Shown here: positions 26,478 through 35,075 of the stretch, piece by piece | How positions within the stretch are numbered: the first letter of the stretch is position 1 | Layout of the letters: each line of letters begins with the position of its first letter | Assembly: GCF_024753205.1 (NCBI RefSeq) | Contig: NZ_JANUGZ010000008.1 | Coordinates: 46,250-110,249, forward strand | Source of the DNA: Massilia aurea | GTDB taxonomy: Bacteria > Pseudomonadota > Gammaproteobacteria > Burkholderiales > Burkholderiaceae_D | Reading direction: 5' to 3' | Length of the DNA stretch: 64,000 nt | Position numbers and translations under genes: made by a program | The notes under the pieces: model-generated | Seen by the model: the letters and a program-made list of their open reading frames with translations, nothing else | Databases searched by the model: none | What the model was told of the DNA's origin: nothing

Positions 26478-26702
26478 AAAGGTAATTAACCCACGGATAA
26501 GCGCCGATACCCCAAGGTGTTTTTCTGCTGCTGACTCCGGTTAAGGGGTGTGGCTCTCTTTGCTTTCTTTTTCCTCTTTTCTCTCTCTTAGATCTTTTAG
26601 CACTGGGGTTGTAAGAGCGGCCAGGGGCGTTCGGACTTAGAACAGCCGAGGTGTGTCTGGAGGGGAAGGTTTGATCTTACTATTGGTGGGTTAATTACCT
26701 TT
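26478..26702. repeat. Perfect 16-bp inverted repeat beside recombinase gene
   Basis: AAAGGTAATTAACCCA (26478-26493) is exactly complementary to 26687-26702. The 193 bp between contain a long pyrimidine-rich run (about 26545-26590). It lies 40 bp upstream of the recombinase start and may be its recombination or regulatory site. No gene is supported in 26439-26968. Confidence 0.65.
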
Positions 26703-26968
26703 CTATGCGACCGATAGCCTGCCGCGCTATGTGGGCGGGAAGAATAATGCACGGGGCGCGATGCTGGACATGGAGCAAATCCATGGCAAATTTTGGCGCG
26801 ATTTAGGTGGCGTGGACCGAGATTGATCTACTCGTCGCCCTTACGTCTGTTGTATGAAAACTGGTGTGCTCGTACACTGATCCGGTCCAGCGTCAGTCAT
26901 TGGCCCTCGCTGGCTTTAGTGACAGATGCGCACGATTGAGCACACCGTGGCGCTTTGTGAGTGTCTAA

Positions 26969-28843
26969 ATGGCCGATCATCTAACTCCAGCAGCCGCTAT
27001 GTCTGAACCAACGACGCTTCACAATGCATTGACCATCGACCAGTTCCATGCTGCCGGCGTTAGCGCGATCCTAGACGCCCATCCGCACCTGGTTCTCAAC
27101 GACCTACGACATCCTCTACACATTGCCGCCAATCTGGCCAGCGCAGACAGTCGTGGTCCGCATGCGGCCATTCTTAAGCTGATGAGCGAGACCTGTTCGA
27201 TGGCGCTGCAGCCATCTGTGAAGACTGCTCCACTAGCTCCCTTCGTCAACTGGGGCGATGGCACTGGCAGCATGGGGCCCGAACACCTGCAGCCTGAAGA
27301 CCTGGATTTCATTGCCAGCGTGGCCGATGTCATCACGCACCGCGCGCTACGCGCTCGCCTAGGCGATCTTGTCTGGCTCAAAGCCAAGCGGCATGGCAAC
27401 CGGTTCGCACTACGCGCCATTGACGACTACCGGGCGGCGCCGTTGGATCATTCGACCTGGCATACGCATGGCAGCACTAGCTGGCACCGTGCGCTTCAGC
27501 TAGCGGTCTCGCTACGTAGCGTCGCTAGTGAGCGCCTTGAAGCTATGGTCACCGAGCTGACAAATGCGTTTTTCGATCACAAGGATAACGAAGGGGTTGT
27601 GGCGCTGGCCTATCTTCGACCGCTCGAAGCTGAACGGTTAGGAAAGTCTGCTGCGCAGCAGATTGCCGCACAGCTGGCACTCCTTGCTCGTCGAGAAGCA
27701 GACCGACCCCACGCGTTCCACGCCGCTGCCTACTCGCAATCCGCAATCGACTGGTTTAAGAGGGTAGGAGACAAAGCAGGCGCAGCTGCCATGCTGGCGC
27801 TGCTGGGAGAAACCTGGGAACGTCACGGCGACGCCACGCCCGCCCCGCTGACACGGCATGCTTTCTACCAAGATGCCATCGTTGCCTACCGCGGAGTCGC
27901 TGGCCGCTTTCGAGACGCACATGATGTACCTGCTGCACTCGAGCGAGCACGTTTGAAATACGAACAGGCCGGCCGCGACTCTGTAGGTGAGATGATTTCT
28001 GTCCCAATGCCAGCCTTCGATGTTACTGACCTGGTGCGCGCCGCGACGGAACATGTCCAGCGTGAGGACTCGTTGCAGGCGTTGTACGCCTTCTGTGAAC
28101 TCGACACCACCCCTGTGAAATCCGAGCATATGGCACGTGCGCAGGCCACTTTGGGCGAAAGTTTCGTGGCGCGCTTATTCGGGGTTACCACCCTTGACGG
28201 CGACGGCCGTGCCGTCGTACGCACTACGGCGCCGGCGGCTGATACAGCTTCGGAAGAAGACCCGCGCGTGGTTCAAGAGGCAATGCTCGACTTCGTCCGC
28301 GGTGCCGAACTAATTGCACGCGCGATGATCATGCCGGCGCTTGCGCAGATCAAAATCGACCACGGCTTCACGATCGGCGACTTCCAGACGCTGGCGCTGT
28401 GCAGCGGCGTTGTGCCGCGCGAGCGAGCAGATATCTTTGGCAAGGCCCTGTATGCAGGCTACTGCCACGACCTCGAACAGGCGCTGCACATCCTAATGCC
28501 CCAGTTCGAGCACGTCGTGCGCCAGGCTCTTAAAGGCGCTCAAACTATCACCGCGACGCACGAGGACGGAATCGACATGGAAGTGGCGCTGTCAGCACTA
28601 ACGGAGCGATCACAGATGAGCGAGGTGTTTGGCGAGGATATGACGTTCGCAATCCGCTGCTTGATGTGCGTCCAGGGCGGTCCCAACTTGCGCAACGCTG
28701 TTGCCCATGGGCACGCCGGCGCCGAGGAGTGCGAAAGCCCTGCTGGCCTGTACACCTGGTGGTTCCTGCTGCGACTGGTCGTGAGGCAATATCAGATACG
28801 CGCCAGTGCGCCGAGCGCACCGCCCGTGGATGCAGCCTCGTAG
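26969..28843 (+). CDS. DUF4209-family protein with HEPN-like motif
   Basis: The 624-residue protein is mostly helical with no signal peptide. Its C-terminal region matches the DUF4209 pattern: VFGEDMTFAIRCLMCVQGGPN followed by LRNAVAHG (Arg575, His580). That is an Rx4H motif of the HEPN RNase type. The N-terminal 450 residues have no recognised motif. HEPN RNases act in abortive defence and toxin-antitoxin systems; a similar role here is inferred from the motif and the defence-rich surroundings. No partner gene is adjacent. The start may instead be Met11 (MSEPTTLHN). Confidence 0.6.
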   Translation: MADHLTPAAAMSEPTTLHNALTIDQFHAAGVSAILDAHPHLVLNDLRHPLHIAANLASADSRGPHAAILKLMSETCSMALQPSVKTAPLAPFVNWGDGTGSMGPEHLQPEDLDFIASVADVITHRALRARLGDLVWLKAKRHGNRFALRAIDDYRAAPLDHSTWHTHGSTSWHRALQLAVSLRSVASERLEAMVTELTNAFFDHKDNEGVVALAYLRPLEAERLGKSAAQQIAAQLALLARREADRPHAFHAAAYSQSAIDWFKRVGDKAGAAAMLALLGETWERHGDATPAPLTRHAFYQDAIVAYRGVAGRFRDAHDVPAALERARLKYEQAGRDSVGEMISVPMPAFDVTDLVRAATEHVQREDSLQALYAFCELDTTPVKSEHMARAQATLGESFVARLFGVTTLDGDGRAVVRTTAPAADTASEEDPRVVQEAMLDFVRGAELIARAMIMPALAQIKIDHGFTIGDFQTLALCSGVVPRERADIFGKALYAGYCHDLEQALHILMPQFEHVVRQALKGAQTITATHEDGIDMEVALSALTERSQMSEVFGEDMTFAIRCLMCVQGGPNLRNAVAHGHAGAEECESPAGLYTWWFLLRLVVRQYQIRASAPSAPPVDAAS

Positions 28844-29229
28844 CCACCATGACCAACATCGGGCGGACGCTGCCACGCTTGACATACTAAGTTTCCGAGG
28901 GCGACACATTTCGGCGTTTACCGTCTTTGACTAAACGCGTGATTTGGCGAACGCTGGCGTTCAACACTGCAGCGACAGCCGGTGGCGGCGGCCACTCCAT
29001 CGCAAACGAAAGGATCGTGCTAGCCCGTCAATGGTCACGGTGTCCATCGGGGCGCCGTTGCAGGTCGCTGTATACAAAGCGATTGTGCAATTTGATCTGC
29101 TAAACCCGGCATCCATTTAACCGATCGAGGGGACGTTTAATTGAACGCAGGATGCTGGACACGGCAAATAAGTTGCTGTAAATTAACGCTGTCGGCCTCC
29201 GGCATTTTTGTACCCAGAATACAGCTCGT
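28844..29229. other. Intergenic region downstream of DUF4209 gene
   Basis: No gene is supported. A GTCGGCCTCCGGCATTTTTG stretch near 29191 resembles the hairpin leaders but is not close to a start codon. Confidence 0.4.
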
Positions 29230-29266
29230 TTGTCTATGCACTGCATAGACAAGTGACGCGAGTCAC
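29230..29266. promoter_or_regulatory. Two adjacent hairpins upstream of 29316 gene
   Basis: TTGTCTATGC (29230-29239) pairs perfectly with 29243-29252. It is followed at once by GTGAC-GCGA-GTCAC (29253-29266) and a CTCCTTTTTT tract. It may be an operator plus attenuator or terminator, placed 50 bp before the start codon. Confidence 0.5.
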
Positions 29267-29315
29267 TCACTCCTTTTTTAACCCGCTATGCGGAATCTAT
29301 TAGGAGTAGTGAAAA

Positions 29316-29585
29316 ATGAAAGTCTTAACCCAAGCAGCCAAAGCAGCACACCAGTCCATCCTGGAACAACCTCAAGACGGCCAACGCTACTCGAAATTTC
29401 CCGTCCATGAGCTGGAGTTTTGGCAGAAGCTGTTTGCCCTCGCAAAATCGCCGATCAACGCCCAGCAAGTACTGGACGAGATCGGCGAAATCGAAAACGA
29501 AAATGAACCATGCATCGAGAATGAGCGCGTTTTCCGTAACGTGCAACAAGCACGCAGCTTCGCAAGGCTTGCCTTGTTGAACTGA
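29316..29585 (+). CDS. Hypothetical protein
   Basis: The 89-residue soluble protein has the good RBS AGGAGT upstream of its ATG. It is helical and rich in Glu/Gln/Ala. No family is recognised. It converges with the next gene, whose stop lies immediately downstream on the other strand. Confidence 0.55.
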   Translation: MKVLTQAAKAAHQSILEQPQDGQRYSKFPVHELEFWQKLFALAKSPINAQQVLDEIGEIENENEPCIENERVFRNVQQARSFARLALLN

Positions 29586-29840
29586 TTAGTGCAGGTCGAG
29601 CATTAAGCATTTGGCGACAGGAACCTGGCAACCCAGGGTCTTGTCGCCCATTGCCAACGCCATGTTGGCCACGTCGACGAAACCTCTCGCCTTCATTTCT
29701 GGTTCCGTTTCGCGCATCGTGTTGCTGAACAGGTTCACGAGATTTTCTTCCGATGGACTGTCCGGATCGCTCGGCGCTCCCGCTTCACGCAAAAATCGCT
29801 CGTATGCGTCCTCTGGCAGGCTGTTCAGATCTGTCGTCAT
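29586..29840 (-). CDS. Hypothetical protein
   Basis: The 84-residue acidic product begins MTTDLNSLPEDAYERFLREAG. GAAGGAATTTT is a possible RBS. It ends exactly next to the convergent 29316 gene. The family is unrecognised; the pattern of plausible codon use and RBS supports it being real. Confidence 0.5.
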   Translation of the reverse strand: MTTDLNSLPEDAYERFLREAGAPSDPDSPSEENLVNLFSNTMRETEPEMKARGFVDVANMALAMGDKTLGCQVPVAKCLMLDLH

Positions 29841-29962
29841 AAAATTCCTTCAAGTAATAATGTCCCCATTGTAGACGCCGGTGCGCGTCACGCAAGTCGA
29901 CATCCCATCCCCGTATCTGCCCTGCGAAAGCGCAGATCCTACTCAGGACACCTCTTTCTATA

Positions 29963-29975
29963 GCCGCCCTGCGGC
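29963..29975 (+). promoter_or_regulatory. Hairpin leader element 5
   Basis: GCCGC-CCT-GCGGC is followed by ATTTACTAGAGGT and the ATG at 29992. It matches the leaders at 15143-16959, more than 13 kb away. Confidence 0.6.
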
Positions 29976-29991
29976 ATTTACTAGAGGTCTC

Positions 29992-30684
29992 ATGTATCCA
30001 ACAAACCCAGTCGCTAGTGTCAAGCCGGCTGTGGCCCTGCAGTTGAATTTCTTCGATGACGTTGACGAAATCGCCATCACTCCATCGAAGTCTAGCAAAG
30101 CACGATCGCCCGGCCCCGCGCCACTCCACGACGCTCCCGCGCCGTCGTCTAAAGCTGTCAAGGCCGCCAAGCCTGGAATGGTTGTTCAGACCAAGCCCGC
30201 CGCGCCCGTTCCTGCGACACCGGCTCCGGTTGTCGAAGAGTTGCTGGTCGACCCCGATGAGCCGATCTCGGTCAATCTGGAAGGGATCGAAGCGAGCGAC
30301 ACGCCAGAGACCATTCTGGCGAAACGCATGTTCCTGCGCATGATGTGGGACGTCGAGGGCAAGTCCGAAGACGTCGAACCTGACCTGTTCGGCCAAAGTT
30401 CGTTGGCAAGTCATAAAACGAGTCAATCGGACCTGAATCGTCTCGACGCATTGGTCTGGCTCTACAGTCTCAATCCAGACGGGAGCCTTGTCATCATCGA
30501 GTGGGTTTGCGATGTGCTGGGCTTCGACCCAAACGGCGTGCGCCGAATTGTAGGCCGTAGTCTCCGCAAGGAACTCAAGCGCCTAATGCACCTCTTGTCC
30601 ACCATGTTAGGTGAGCATCACGCACAGGTATGCGAAGACAAAATCTCCGACTACCTCGACATCTCCAACTGGAGCATCAACTGA
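29992..30684 (+). CDS. Hypothetical protein with Pro/Ala linker
   Basis: The ATG at 29992 (MYPTNPVAS) is chosen for its AGAGG RBS and the hairpin leader. The 230-residue protein has a disordered Pro/Ala/Lys-rich part (residues 25-80). A helical C-terminal domain follows, with MFLRMMWDVEGKSEDVEP and LNRLDALVWLYSLNPDGSLVIIEWVCDVLGFD. It is not recognised. It lies upstream of the pilin remnant and may belong to the conjugation region. Confidence 0.55.
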   Translation: MYPTNPVASVKPAVALQLNFFDDVDEIAITPSKSSKARSPGPAPLHDAPAPSSKAVKAAKPGMVVQTKPAAPVPATPAPVVEELLVDPDEPISVNLEGIEASDTPETILAKRMFLRMMWDVEGKSEDVEPDLFGQSSLASHKTSQSDLNRLDALVWLYSLNPDGSLVIIEWVCDVLGFDPNGVRRIVGRSLRKELKRLMHLLSTMLGEHHAQVCEDKISDYLDISNWSIN

Positions 30685-30741
30685 GCTGAGCATCCTGCTC
30701 CCGGCCCTTCAACCCGCAAACCATCACCCTGAAAGCAATTC

Positions 30742-31065
30742 ATGAGCAGCACATTCGCACCCCTATTTGCGCAGGCACCTGGTCTGACCAGCACTTTCGC
30801 CAACATCTTCAATCCATCAGGCAGCACCAGTCCGACGAGCTGCAGCACTGACCTGTCCACGGTTATCAAAGATGCTGCCCAGCGCATGAAATACGTTGCC
30901 GTTTACCTCGACCGTGACGTGAGCGCAGTGACGATCTCGACCGAAGGTCAGGAAGACATCTACATTCAGGACCATGAAGCCGATGACTTCATCAGCGCAA
31001 TCCACGACCTTTACCCCAAAGCTGGCGACGTCACAGAGGACGAAGCGGCCAGCTGTCATATGTGA
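30742..31065 (+). CDS. Hypothetical protein upstream of pilin remnant
   Basis: The 107-residue soluble product has a Ser/Thr/Pro-rich N-terminus and an acidic C-terminus. Its stop overlaps the GTG start of the VirB2-like gene (ATGTGA), suggesting translational coupling. No family is recognised. Confidence 0.5.
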   Translation: MSSTFAPLFAQAPGLTSTFANIFNPSGSTSPTSCSTDLSTVIKDAAQRMKYVAVYLDRDVSAVTISTEGQEDIYIQDHEADDFISAIHDLYPKAGDVTEDEAASCHM

Positions 31066-31208
31066 AATCCGTCGTGCGTGGAGTCGCACTCGGCGCGGTC
31101 CTGATGTCGCCACAACTGGCATTTGCCGCCGACGGAACGGAATTCTTCTGCGCCATCACAAAGTATTTCAAGAACATCGTTGGCGGAGCAGCGCTCGTCG
31201 CGCTGCTT
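31062..31208 (+). pseudogene. VirB2/TrbC-like pilin, truncated by IS5 fragment
   Basis: The 49-residue remnant starts at a GTG. It has a signal peptide ending LAFAADG, then TEFFCAITKYFKNIVGGAALVALLM, which resembles the start of the mature VirB2-type pilin and its first membrane helix. Homology to an IS5-family transposase begins at 31209, so the second helix is lost. It is evidence for a former type IV secretion system. Confidence 0.6.
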
Positions 31209-31622
31209 ATGGAAAGACTGCAACACGGCGCTGAAGGCGCGCGGCTCCCTGCTTATCTGGTTGGACAAGGGCATGTGCTGGCGCGGCAGTGCCAGTGGCA
31301 AGCGGGGCCGGCGCCCGAAGTATAGTGAGGCGGCGATCCTAGTTCTGCTTGACGATAAAGGGCTTGTTCAACTTCGCCCTGCGCCAGGCGATGGGCATGG
31401 CGCAAAGCCTGTTCAAGCTTGCTGGCCTGGACCGGTAGGTACCCGACTTCAGTACCATTAGCCGGCGCCAGAAGTATCTTTCGGTGACGGTCGGAGTGCA
31501 GCCGACGACAACGGGATTGCACCTCCTGATCGACAGCCGGGCATCAAGATGCTGGGGGAAGGCGAGTGGAAGACCAAAAAGCATGGGGCCGACTATCGTC
31601 GCCAGGGGCGCAAGGTCCACCT
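31209..31622 (+). mobile_element. IS5-family (IS903-like) fragment
   Basis: The fragment matches the 5' part of the IS5 copy at 56812-57765 (reading frames KARGSLLIWLDKGMCWRGS, RRPKYSEAAILVLL, ALRQAMGMAQSLFKLAGLD, GLHLLIDS). It has several indels, lacks both ends, and is joined directly to the pilin gene. A third related fragment lies at 49638-50092. Confidence 0.75.
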
Positions 31623-31631
31623 TCGTAATGA

Positions 31632-31665
31632 AAAACGCCCGGATAACTCCGGGCGTTTTCTTTTG
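31632..31665. terminator. Strong bidirectional terminator
   Basis: AAAACGCCCGGA (31632-31643) and TCCGGGCGTTTT (31648-31659) form a perfect 12-bp stem followed by CTTTTG. It separates the IS5 fragment from the convergent lipoprotein gene. Confidence 0.9.
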
Positions 31666-31711
31666 TTGCTGCCGCTCTACCTGGCTATTTGCGCGTCGTG
31701 CAAAGATTCAC

Positions 31712-32767
31712 TCATGAACGAGTCGTGAATTTCCACTCTTTGTTCACTACCACGTTGTTGACGCGGCCTGAGAATTTGGCGGTATAAACCGTGCCTGCTT
31801 TCAGCGGCGATTTAGCAATCAAAAACGCGACGTTTGACGACAGATAGCGGTTAGGATCGTTGTCCTTGGTCACGATACGAGCATCCATTGGCCCGGCCGC
31901 GCCAGCCTCCGTGAGCGTGAAGGTGACGACTTCAACAGTCGCCCCTTCTTTGCCAAGGACGCTAACTGGATAACCTGTTTTGGTCGGAAAGTCGGCATTG
32001 GCCGTCGACAGCTCTGGGAATGGGTTCGGAGTTTCGACGCCCACATGCAGTCCGACGGCAGTTTGGTTTGCTGCAGGGTACAAGCCGACGAAACCGCCCG
32101 CTTGCCTCTGCGCCTTAGTGGTGCCCATTTCCATCACTACCGTTTGCGAACGGTCTTTACCAACAGCGACGCCGATATCATTGACGCTTTGCATCATGAG
32201 TCCTGCGCGATGATACACGGTCGAAGCGAGTCCATCAAAAGCTACTTGGGCTCCCTTACCGCCGGCGAAGGCAAGTTCCTCGCCAACATAGGAGCCGGCG
32301 TAACCAGCGAACTTTGCACGATCGAGTTCCTGAATACCAGTGAACAGCAGTTTGTCTCCCTGCTCGATGTGGAACATTGACCGACCAGTTGCTGCGTCAT
32401 TGGTACGCATGTTGACAGTGCCGCCGTTCAGAATGTCATTCTTAAGAACGTAGTCCAAGTGCTTCGCCGCTGCGGTATCCAGCAACGTGTTTTGCGCCAA
32501 CAAGCCTAGGCCGATATCAGAGCGGAATTTGTTGAGCGCGGTGACGAAAACGTACTCCTCGCTTGCAACTGCATAGGAAAAAGCCGGGACACTGGTTTGA
32601 ATGTCCGAAGGCGTAACCGTCGGAACCGGCGCTGGCGCAGGCGTCCACACAGGAGGGATCACCGCAACGGGAGGAGTCACAGGAGCGTCGCTTCCACCGC
32701 CGCCGCCGCACGCAACGAGGGTCAGAGCGATAGCGACAGCGGTAACGGAAGTTTTGAATTTCATCAT
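31712..32767 (-). CDS. CAP-domain lipoprotein
   Basis: The N-terminus is a lipoprotein signal (VAIALTLVACGGGGG, lipobox LVAC). A Pro-rich linker is followed by a CAP/SCP-like domain: FVTALNKFRSDIGLGLLAQN, DTAAAKHLDYVL, YHRAGLMMQSVNDIGV. The last 110 residues form a beta-type domain with HVGVETPNPFP and a TVYTAKFSGRVN end. It is expected to be anchored in the outer membrane or periplasm. CAP proteins have diverse roles; none is specified here. Confidence 0.75.
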   Translation of the reverse strand: MMKFKTSVTAVAIALTLVACGGGGGSDAPVTPPVAVIPPVWTPAPAPVPTVTPSDIQTSVPAFSYAVASEEYVFVTALNKFRSDIGLGLLAQNTLLDTAAAKHLDYVLKNDILNGGTVNMRTNDAATGRSMFHIEQGDKLLFTGIQELDRAKFAGYAGSYVGEELAFAGGKGAQVAFDGLASTVYHRAGLMMQSVNDIGVAVGKDRSQTVVMEMGTTKAQRQAGGFVGLYPAANQTAVGLHVGVETPNPFPELSTANADFPTKTGYPVSVLGKEGATVEVVTFTLTEAGAAGPMDARIVTKDNDPNRYLSSNVAFLIAKSPLKAGTVYTAKFSGRVNNVVVNKEWKFTTRS

Positions 32768-32956
32768 GGTCTTGCCTTTAGTGAGAAGTTCAGTACGTTT
32801 CTTTGATGAAACTTATAACCATGATATGGCAGCTTCAGATACATGCAAGCCGACAATTGAGTCGGAAATCCTATCGATTTCTGAGCCGCTTTCATGAACT
32901 GAGAAACCTTCGATATTGGGACAGTGCAACATATCCTTTCCGATTGGAGTGTCCTG

Positions 32957-33226
32957 ATGAGCCGTACCATCATTTCAACCGCCACCCGATGAGCTGCCAT
33001 TGCAGCAGCTGTTACAACCGCTTTGGCAGTCTCCGCGCGTGGTGGTGGCAGCGGTAACACAGTCAACGAAAAACCTGGCGTCGCCCTGTTCACGGACGCG
33101 GGTTCCGCGGTGACGGTAACGCTCGGAACGATTGCGGAATTCAGCATCGGCGGTGGCGCACAAAAATTCGTCAGCTACAGTGATGCGAACGGTACTTCCG
33201 TGAACATCCTCGTCGAAGTGCGTTAA
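32957..33226 (+). pseudogene. Small exported protein with in-frame TGA
   Basis: From ATG at 32957 (GGAG upstream) the frame reads MSRTIISTATR, then TGA at 32990-32992. It then continues without break: AAIAAAVTTALAVSA (signal-like) and a beta-rich tail ending VSYSDANGTSVNILVEVR. Replacing the TGA with TGG gives a normal signal peptide. A strong terminator follows at 33239. The function is unknown. A TTG restart at 33023 would lack most of the signal. Confidence 0.6.
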
Positions 33227-33238
33227 TCCAGCTGTACC

Positions 33239-33270
33239 AAGGCCTGCGCCGAAACGCGCAGGCCTTTTTT
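33239..33270 (+). terminator. Terminator before dsbC-like gene
   Basis: AAGGCCTGCGC and GCGCAGGCCTT form an 11-bp stem followed by TTTTTA, just upstream of the DsbC-like gene. Confidence 0.85.
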
Positions 33271-33288
33271 TATTGAGAGATTCCGAGT

Positions 33289-34248
33289 ATGCGTATGCCC
33301 CTTTTGTATAGCGTGTTGGCAGTGGCCATGTTGATCGGCAGCGTAGCTACGGTCTTACCCGCGCACGCAGCGCCTGGTACGCTAACCCAGCAGCTCGCTC
33401 CTAAGCTAGAACCAATTCTTGGACCCAAGATGGTCGAGAAGGTCATGCCTTCTGCTCACGCAGGACTATACGAAGTGCTTACGCACCGAGACATTGTCTA
33501 TACCGACAAAACGGCTTCGTTCGTGAGCTTCGGTCCAATTGTGGACACTGCCACAAAAGTCAACCTAACCGAAAAGCGACTACAGGAATTCAGCAAGTTC
33601 GTTTTTAAGGGCCTGCCTTTCAAAGACATCATCAAGATGGTTAAGGGTAACGGGTCGCGTGTAATCGCCACGTTTGAAGACCCCAACTGCGGTTTCTGCC
33701 GCAAGCAGATGACCGAGGTGGAAAAGCTGGACAACGTGACGATCTACACTTTCCTGATCCCGATCCTGGAGCCCGATTCGATGGTTAAGTCCACTGCGAT
33801 TTGGTGCGCGAAGGACCAGTCTGCTGCTTGCACTGGTTTCATGACCGGTAAGGCGCCGCTACCGGCAGCGCCGGCAGGGCGTTGCGAAACCCCATTCGAG
33901 CGCAACACCGCGCTGCAAGAGAAGCAGCGCATTACTGGCACACCGGCCGTTTTATTCCCGGACAACAGCAAGACGCCTGGCTACGTCACGGCCAATGTCA
34001 TCGAGGCCAAGTCAAGAAATAACGCATTAAGCTCCCGCCCGAAGAAGCAATGCTCTCCGACCGCAACATACATCCAACGTTCACCGCCGGTGCCGCCCTG
34101 GTGCTGGCGCTTTTTGCCCCGATCTCTGCGGCGGCCGACTGTTTCGACGACGCAGCCCGATTTCACAATGTCAACCCGTGGATTCTTCGCGCGATTGCTG
34201 CAGTCGAATCCAATTTCAATCCAGCCGCCAAGCACCCGCGCAATATAG
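33289..34248 (+). CDS. DsbC-like thiol:disulfide isomerase, 3' end probably frameshifted
   Basis: It has a signal peptide (to about residue 27), a DsbC/G-type dimerisation region, then a thioredoxin fold with CGFC (FEDPNCGFCRKQM). A cis-Pro segment ITGTPAVLF follows. Homology ends near residue 240 (ANVIEAK). The remaining 75 residues read through the next gene in another frame. One missing base near 34012 would give a stop (AAGAAATAA) before the lytic transglycosylase start. Conjugation regions often carry such isomerases to fold secretion proteins. Confidence 0.75.
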   Translation: MRMPLLYSVLAVAMLIGSVATVLPAHAAPGTLTQQLAPKLEPILGPKMVEKVMPSAHAGLYEVLTHRDIVYTDKTASFVSFGPIVDTATKVNLTEKRLQEFSKFVFKGLPFKDIIKMVKGNGSRVIATFEDPNCGFCRKQMTEVEKLDNVTIYTFLIPILEPDSMVKSTAIWCAKDQSAACTGFMTGKAPLPAAPAGRCETPFERNTALQEKQRITGTPAVLFPDNSKTPGYVTANVIEAKSRNNALSSRPKKQCSPTATYIQRSPPVPPWCWRFLPRSLRRPTVSTTQPDFTMSTRGFFARLLQSNPISIQPPSTRAI

Positions 34249-34520
34249 ACGGGTTGGTAGACGAAGGCATGATGGGAATTAACAGCGTGCACGGGCCAGA
34301 CCTTGCTCGGTACGGCGTTAGCACCGGCGACATGGGCGATGGTTGCAAGTCTGTATTTTTGGGAGCTTGGCACCTACGAAACAGGATCAATGAACGGGGT
34401 AATAACTGGCAGGGGATCGGAACCTATCACAGCAAGACCCCGAGCAAACGTGATGCTTATGCTGCAAAGATCCAGCACATTATCAACTTCTGGATTGAGC
34501 GGTGCATCATTCCCCGGTAG
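34050..34520 (+). CDS. Lytic transglycosylase (VirB1-like)
   Basis: The 156-residue exported protein has a signal peptide ending SAAADC. The SLT core is WILRAIAAVESNFNP (catalytic Glu), DEGMMGINSVHG and YHSKTPSKRDAYAAKI. It would cut peptidoglycan locally to let a conjugation apparatus span the wall. It overlaps the frameshifted tail of the DsbC-like gene. Confidence 0.85.
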   Translation: MLSDRNIHPTFTAGAALVLALFAPISAAADCFDDAARFHNVNPWILRAIAAVESNFNPAAKHPRNIDGLVDEGMMGINSVHGPDLARYGVSTGDMGDGCKSVFLGAWHLRNRINERGNNWQGIGTYHSKTPSKRDAYAAKIQHIINFWIERCIIPR

Positions 34521-34583
34521 GCAAATACTACGACGAAAAAAGGGAAGACAGCGTGTTTTCCCTTCTGTATTCCTACACGCGCT

Positions 34584-35000
34584 CTAGCGTTTCATCTCTC
34601 GCAGTACCGAATTATAGGCAGCTAAAAGCACACCTTTCTCCTCGATATCTGCAGCTGCTCTCGCTACCGACTGCGCAAAACCGAGTCTGGAAAGAGTCAG
34701 CGCATGGTAAAGGCGATGGAACGAAATCATCGCAAGTTCAAGCGTAGCGCCCGGCACTGTGGCCATGTAGACCGAGCTGTATAGGTTCCACCAGGTAGCG
34801 CGGAGATCACCCGTACCAGCAAGGTATGCCTGAACCGAGCGTGGGTCTTTCTTAGCGGCGTCGGCGCCCCAACCGCTCGAGGTAGTGGCTGGCGCCTCCG
34901 GCGCACAGCCAGCGTGTAGGGAACTGAGCAAGGTGGCGCGGTCGCGGCGGGCCCAATCATGCTGGTGGATGTCGGCGTTGTTGGACTTCCGGTTAAACAT
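34584..35000 (-). CDS. Hypothetical protein
   Basis: The 138-residue soluble protein is convergent with the lytic transglycosylase. It has a helical C-terminus (ELAMISFHRLYHALTLSRLGF...) and a good upstream RBS (GGAGTACAGC). It is not recognised. It may belong to the traK-traM minus-strand unit, 75 bp downstream of the TraM-like gene. Confidence 0.5.
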   Translation of the reverse strand: MFNRKSNNADIHQHDWARRDRATLLSSLHAGCAPEAPATTSSGWGADAAKKDPRSVQAYLAGTGDLRATWWNLYSSVYMATVPGATLELAMISFHRLYHALTLSRLGFAQSVARAAADIEEKGVLLAAYNSVLREMKR

Positions 35001-35075
35001 GCTGTACTCCTTCGGTGGTTAAGCCAAGAGTAGCAACGGAAAGTGGCGGCCCAAGTCGGGTTTGCGCCGTCAGGG

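Noticed and set aside
25389..26489. 366-codon plus-strand frame
   Set aside because: Antisense to the recombinase-like gene, which has family motifs and an overlap with its partner.
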